This document shows positions 60,201-64,000 of a stretch of DNA of 64,000 nt, piece after piece. The position numbers and the translations under genes were made by a program. This DNA comes from Duganella sp. Root1480D1 (GTDB lineage Bacteria; Pseudomonadota; Gammaproteobacteria; Burkholderiales; Burkholderiaceae_D). Below the pieces are notes generated by a model that saw only the letters and a program-made list of their open reading frames with translations, was not told where the DNA came from and made no database searches. The stretch covers positions 1 through 64,000 of the forward strand of contig NZ_LMFZ01000006.1 of assembly GCF_001427305.1 (NCBI RefSeq), read 5' to 3'. Each line of letters starts with the position of its first letter. Positions within the stretch are counted from its first letter, which is position 1.

Positions 60201-61325
60201 CTACATGCGGATGTCGAAGGACTCGGCGTAGCGCTCGGGGTCCCTGCCATCCCAGGTGGCCCCGTCCATCAATACCGAACTGCGCAAGGTGCTGGCGGGG
60301 ATTGGAGTCTCCGTAATTTCTGCCGCCTCTTTATATAGGGCGATCTGGTGAATCTTGAGGGCCACGCCGAGGTAGTCGGGCGACGCCTTGAGCAAACCCC
60401 AGCGTTTTTGCTGGGTCATGAACCACATGCCGTCCGACAGGTAGGGGAAGTTGGCCGCGCCTTCCTGGTGGAAGCGCATGCTGTGCGCATCTTCCCAGTT
60501 GCGGCCCATGCCGTCTTCATAGTGGCCGAGAATGCGCTGCCAGATCACGTCCTTGCCGGTGTTGACATATTGGATGGCGGAGATGATCTCGGCCATCGCC
60601 ATGCGGTTGGCCGAACTGGCGTCGATCCAGCGGCTGGCCTCCAGCACGGCAGCGACCAGGGCGCGCGCGGTATTGGGATTGCGGCGCACGAAATCAGCGG
60701 TGGTCGCCAGCACTTTTTCCGGATGGTCGGGCCAGATCTGCTGGCTGGTGGCAATGGTCACGCCCACGCCGTCCATCACGGCGCGGTGGTTCCACGGCTC
60801 GCCGGCACAGAAGCCGTCCATGTGCCCGGCCGCCAGGTTGGTCGCCATTTGCGAGGGCGGCACCGTGATCACGCGCGCTTCGCGCAATGGGTGCACGCCG
60901 TGCGCCGCCAGCCAGTAATACAGCCACATGGCATGGGTGCCGGTCGGGAAGGTCTGGGCCCAGCGCAGCTCGCGCTCATGCGACACGGCGGCAACCGCGG
61001 CGCCATCGCGCACGCCCTCGTCCACCAGGCGGCGCGACAGGGTAATGGCCTGGCCGTTGCGATTCAAATTCATCAAGATGGCCATGTCGCGCCGCGCCGA
61101 ACCCACGCCGAGATGGGTTGCATAGACAAGCCCGTACAGCGCGTGGGCAGCATCGAGTTCGCCGGTCAGCAGCTTGTCGCGCACGCCGGCCCACGAGGTC
61201 TCCTTGCTCAATACGATGCGGATGCCGTGCTTGCGGTCCAGGCCGAGCACGCACGCCATCACCAGCGACGCGCAATCGGTCAGCGGGTTGAAGCCAATCC
61301 TGACGATGTCTTTTTCAATCTGCAT
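60201..61325 (-). CDS. nasS: NasS, nitrate-binding regulator (NrtA/CmpA family)
   Basis: A 374-residue member of the nitrate/bicarbonate-binding protein family, here without signal peptide, so cytoplasmic. Family segments include VRIGFNPLTDCASLVMA, WAGVRDKLLTGELDAAHALYGL, and GFCAGEPWNHRAVMDGVG near the anion site. NasS sequesters NasT when nitrate is absent and releases it when nitrate binds, as shown in Azotobacter and Paracoccus. It lies 36 bp downstream of nasT on the same strand. Confidence 0.93.
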   Translation of the reverse strand: MQIEKDIVRIGFNPLTDCASLVMACVLGLDRKHGIRIVLSKETSWAGVRDKLLTGELDAAHALYGLVYATHLGVGSARRDMAILMNLNRNGQAITLSRRLVDEGVRDGAAVAAVSHERELRWAQTFPTGTHAMWLYYWLAAHGVHPLREARVITVPPSQMATNLAAGHMDGFCAGEPWNHRAVMDGVGVTIATSQQIWPDHPEKVLATTADFVRRNPNTARALVAAVLEASRWIDASSANRMAMAEIISAIQYVNTGKDVIWQRILGHYEDGMGRNWEDAHSMRFHQEGAANFPYLSDGMWFMTQQKRWGLLKASPDYLGVALKIHQIALYKEAAEITETPIPASTLRSSVLMDGATWDGRDPERYAESFDIRM

Positions 61326-61361
61326 ACTTCACTCCTGCCGGCAATGCACCGTGACGGTGCA

Positions 61362-61955
61362 TCAACCGAGCAAATCCTCCGCGTCCAGGATGCGCTGCGC
61401 CAATTCGGCCAGCTTCAGGTTTTTGTTCATGGCCATGCTGCGCAGCTTCTGGAAAGCCTGGTCTTCGGTCAGGCCCTGGCGCGCCATCAGGATGCCCTTG
61501 GCGCGCTCCAGCAGCTTGCGCTCGGCCAGCTTGAGGCGGGTCCCTTCCAGCTCGTCCAGCAGCTTCTGTTCGCGCTTGAAGCGCACCAGCGCCACGTCCA
61601 GCACGGGCTTGATGCGCTCGGGCTGCAAACCCGCCACCACATAGGCGGAAACCCCCGCCGCCATTGCCGCTTCCATGGAATCGGCCTTGTCGTCTTCGGT
61701 GAACATGACGATGGGGCGGCGCTCGTCGCGGGTGGCAATGACGATGTGTTCGAGCACGTCGCGCGCGTCCGATTCGGCGTCGACAATGATCATGTCGGGC
61801 TGCAGGCGGGCGATGTGTTCGGGCAGGTGGAAATCGGCCGGCAGCGAGGCGACCAGGTCGTAGCCCGCCTCCGCCAGCCCGGAATGCAGGGCGTGCGCGC
61901 GTGCCTCACTTTCGTGCGGCGGGTGGATCAAAACGATGCGTAGATTGCGGCTCAT
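61362..61955 (-). CDS. nasT: NasT, ANTAR antiterminator
   Basis: A 197-residue protein with a receiver-like domain (1-120, Asp59 in MIIVDAESD, Lys lost or shifted near VFTEDD) and a C-terminal ANTAR domain. The ANTAR part reads LAERKLLERAKGILMARQGL, TEDQAFQKLRSMAMNKNLKL, then AELAQRILDAE, typical RNA-binding three-helix bundle. It should bind the paired hexaloop hairpins at 59367-59407. It is the first gene of the regulatory operon. Confidence 0.94.
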   Translation of the reverse strand: MSRNLRIVLIHPPHESEARAHALHSGLAEAGYDLVASLPADFHLPEHIARLQPDMIIVDAESDARDVLEHIVIATRDERRPIVMFTEDDKADSMEAAMAAGVSAYVVAGLQPERIKPVLDVALVRFKREQKLLDELEGTRLKLAERKLLERAKGILMARQGLTEDQAFQKLRSMAMNKNLKLAELAQRILDAEDLLG

Positions 61956-62004
61956 GACAACTATCGAGCAAGAAGCGGGCCAGCTTTCGAGTTAATATCG
62001 CAGA

Positions 62005-62616
62005 ATGAACCGAATTCTCTCCCCCCTGCACCTGGCGCTGGGCGCCATTGTCATTCTTGCACTTGCCTGGTCCGGCATCGCTCCCTACGACCGCACCACG
62101 TGGTGGATGGAGGTGGCGCCCGCGCTGATTGCCCTGCCGCTGATGGCCGCGACCTACCGCAGTTACCGCCTGACCGACCTGCTTTACGTGCTGATCGCCG
62201 TGCATTGCATAATCCTGATGGTGGGCGGCGCCTATACCTATGCGCGGGTGCCGCTCGGCTTCGAGCTGCAGCACTGGTTCGGCCTGGCGCGCAATCCCTA
62301 CGACAAGATCGGGCATTTCGCGCAAGGCTTCGTGCCGGTGATGGTGGCGCGGGAAATCCTGCTGCGCGGCCGCTATCTCCCGGCCGGCAAGATGCTGGCC
62401 TTCATCGTGCTTTCGATCGTGCTGGCAATCAGCGCGGCCTATGAACTGATCGAATGGGGTGCAGCCCTGGCCCTGGGCCAGGGCGCCGACGAATTCCTCG
62501 GCACCCAGGGCGACCCGTGGGATACCCAGTCCGATATGTTCATGGCCCTGATCGGCGGCATCGCAGCGCTCTTGACGCTGACCCGCCTGCATGACCGCCA
62601 GCTGGCCAAACGCTAA
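62005..62616 (+). CDS. YjdF-like membrane protein (DUF2238)
   Basis: A 203-residue inner-membrane protein with about six hydrophobic helices. The family landmarks are YKIGHFAQGF-type YDKIGHFAQGFVPVM, then AYELIEWGAALALG and LGTQGDPWDTQSDMFMALIG. The function of YjdF/DUF2238 proteins is unknown. It is divergent from nasT with 49 bp between, and followed directly by the AEC gene, with which it is probably cotranscribed. Confidence 0.88.
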   Translation: MNRILSPLHLALGAIVILALAWSGIAPYDRTTWWMEVAPALIALPLMAATYRSYRLTDLLYVLIAVHCIILMVGGAYTYARVPLGFELQHWFGLARNPYDKIGHFAQGFVPVMVAREILLRGRYLPAGKMLAFIVLSIVLAISAAYELIEWGAALALGQGADEFLGTQGDPWDTQSDMFMALIGGIAALLTLTRLHDRQLAKR

Positions 62617-62617
62617 G

Positions 62618-63520
62618 ATGCTGGCCTCGATCGTTCCAGTCTTCCTGCTCATCATGCTGGGCGTGGCGATCCGCCAGTCGCGCTGGATGCCGGACGACTT
62701 CTTCCCTTCGGTTGAGAAGTTCTCCTACTTCATCGCCTTTCCCGCCCTGCTGTTCACCGGTACTTCGCGGCTCGACTTCCATGGCCGCCTGGTGGGCGAA
62801 CTGGCGCTGGCGACCTTGCTGCCAACGCTGGTGGTGGCGGGAATTGCCCTGCTCTTGCTGCTGCCCTGGCGCGCGCTGCCCGCCGCCAGCCGCTCGTCCG
62901 TGGTGCAAGGCGCGATCCGCCCCAACAGCTACTTCGGGATTGCCGTTTCCGCCCTATTTTTCCCGCCGCAGACGGCGGCGCTGGTGATGCTGGCGCTGGC
63001 CTTGTGCCTGCCGGCGGTGAACCTGCTCTCGATCCTGGCCTTGTCCTGGTGGAGCGGCAGCCAGGCACACCTGGGCAAGGTGGCAAGGACGCTGGCGACC
63101 AATCCCATCATCCTGTCCACGCTGGCGGGAATAGGCGCGAGCCTGGCCGGACTGGCCTTGCCGGCGCCGTTAATGAATACCCTGGACATCCTGGGCAAGT
63201 CGGCGCTGGCGCTTGGCCTGGTTTCCGTCGGCAGCGGCCTGGTGTTTTCGCTGGAAGGCTTGCGCCCTGCGGCATTGGCCCTGACCTCCGCGCTCAAGCT
63301 GCTGCTGTTGCCGCTGGTGGCCTACCAGGTCTGTGCACTATTCGGCCTGCCGGAAGCGGTGGCGCTGGCTGCCGGTTTCTATTGCGCGCTGCCGACTGCA
63401 CCCAACGCCTACATCATGGCACGCCAGTTGGGCGGCGATGCCAGGCTGATGGCGTCGCTGATAACTATGCAAACTTTGCTTGCTGCTATAACGATTCCAG
63501 CGACGGCATGTTTTCGATAA
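62618..63520 (+). CDS. AEC family transporter (auxin efflux carrier-like permease)
   Basis: A 300-residue membrane protein with about ten hydrophobic helices in two inverted halves. The N-terminal half begins MLASIVPVFLLIMLGVAIRQ and FFPSVEKFSYFIAFPALLF; GAIRPNSYFGIAV and the C-terminal ALPTAPNAYIMARQLGGDA are AEC signatures. Members export organic anions in bacteria (malate, malonate or unknown). The ATG at 62618 follows the preceding stop by 1 bp. Confidence 0.87.
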   Translation: MLASIVPVFLLIMLGVAIRQSRWMPDDFFPSVEKFSYFIAFPALLFTGTSRLDFHGRLVGELALATLLPTLVVAGIALLLLLPWRALPAASRSSVVQGAIRPNSYFGIAVSALFFPPQTAALVMLALALCLPAVNLLSILALSWWSGSQAHLGKVARTLATNPIILSTLAGIGASLAGLALPAPLMNTLDILGKSALALGLVSVGSGLVFSLEGLRPAALALTSALKLLLLPLVAYQVCALFGLPEAVALAAGFYCALPTAPNAYIMARQLGGDARLMASLITMQTLLAAITIPATACFR

Positions 63521-63544
63521 CATGGCCATGCGATAGTAGTGTCC

Positions 63545-64000
63545 ATGGACACTCACTACCGCCTGATCGCCATCGATGAAGGACGCCAGCAGCTCATGCT
63601 GGTGCATACCAACTTGCCGCACCCGGTGTGGGTACTGGACCTGGCAGATTATCCGCTGGCGCGCGATCTGCAGCGCCTGGACGGGCAGCGCGTGCTGGTC
63701 GGCTTCGCACGCGGCTTCTTCGAACTGGATATCGCCAGCGGCCACGTGCTGGCTGCGTGCGACCGCTGGCACAACGTCACCGCCGTCCAGCGCCGTGCCG
63801 ATGGCTGTACCCTGGTCACCGGCATCGACCTTGACGGCAGCGGCGGCGTCAACGTGCTGACGCTGGACCGTGACCTGGCTGTGGTGCACTGCGCCCGCCG
63901 CGACGGCGACTACGTGCGCCTGATGCGCACCACGCCGCAGGACAGCTACCTGCTGTGCACCAACGACCATATTCTCGAAACCACGCCCGACCTGGCAACG
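63545..64000 (+). CDS. propeller-like hypothetical protein, truncated by the window end
   Basis: An open frame of 152 codons starting with ATG 63545 and running off the window. Short repeating units, such as VWVLDLADYPLARDLQRLDG, FARGFFELDIASGHVLAACD and RWHNVTAVQRRADGCTLVTG, each with a strand-turn-strand feel, suggest a WD40- or PQQ-like beta-propeller without signal peptide. No family name can be given from this part. Confidence 0.65.
   Translation, partial: MDTHYRLIAIDEGRQQLMLVHTNLPHPVWVLDLADYPLARDLQRLDGQRVLVGFARGFFELDIASGHVLAACDRWHNVTAVQRRADGCTLVTGIDLDGSGGVNVLTLDRDLAVVHCARRDGDYVRLMRTTPQDSYLLCTNDHILETTPDLAT

Overview
The window is GC-rich chromosomal DNA from a betaproteobacterium, most likely of the family Oxalobacteraceae (Massilia, Duganella or Janthinobacterium type). 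This is an inference from gene content and order: the block purM / AI-2E permease / hda / HAD hydrolase / pcnB / folK / panB, the recA-recX pair, sucCD, and short palindromic repeats built on GGGTCAGACCC and AAACCGGTAAACC. No rRNA or tRNA gene, CRISPR array, phage or complete insertion sequence was seen.

Layout. 1-4.6 kb: a broken Rhs/YD-repeat locus with a cysteine-rich C-terminal tip and a small downstream gene that may be its immunity gene. 4.6-5.2 kb: non-coding DNA with inverted repeats. 5.2-7.4 kb: three near-identical type IV pilin genes, each with its own sigma-54 promoter and terminator. 7.4-13 kb: an FHA protein, sucD-sucC, a DUF2889 protein and a phosphoethanolamine-transferase-like membrane protein. 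12.5-14.2 kb: recX and recA with an SOS box. 14.3-18.8 kb: a two-component system and a two-subunit sodium/solute symporter. 18.8-24.1 kb: two tandem S9 peptidases and a PPi-type phosphofructokinase. 24.1-25.3 kb: a decayed lysR remnant abutting a damaged cyclase gene. 25.3-29.8 kb: a sterol-desaturase-like protein, a secreted protein, and a siderophore synthetase/exporter pair behind a Fur-box-like site. 29.9-38.3 kb: housekeeping genes. 38.3-45 kb: a gamma-glutamylated polyamine (putrescine) catabolic cluster. 45-49.8 kb: an AT-richer patch of small orphan and decaying genes, a flavin monooxygenase and an Imm10-like immunity gene, ending at a second copy of the polyamine glutamine synthetase. 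51.2-62 kb: the assimilatory nitrate/nitrite operon and its regulators. 62-64 kb: a YjdF-type membrane protein, an AEC transporter and a truncated propeller-like gene.

How genes work together. The nitrate region is the most complete system: a nitrate/nitrite transporter, NirBD, a flavoprotein and NasA form one operon. A sigma-54 promoter, GGTGCACC elements (NtrC-like) and a leader RNA precede it. The leader holds two ANTAR-type hairpins (loops AACGGA and AACGGC) and an overlapping terminator. The upstream nasT-nasS operon also encodes a small soluble protein joining a NarX-like P-box to a shortened chemoreceptor tip. I regard that protein as the best candidate for something undescribed. The polyamine cluster (PuuA, SpuC, PuuC, PuuD, GabD) would take putrescine to succinate through gamma-glutamylated intermediates. 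The three pilins look separately transcribed under RpoN, with TGAC-N7-GTCA dyads upstream of two of them.
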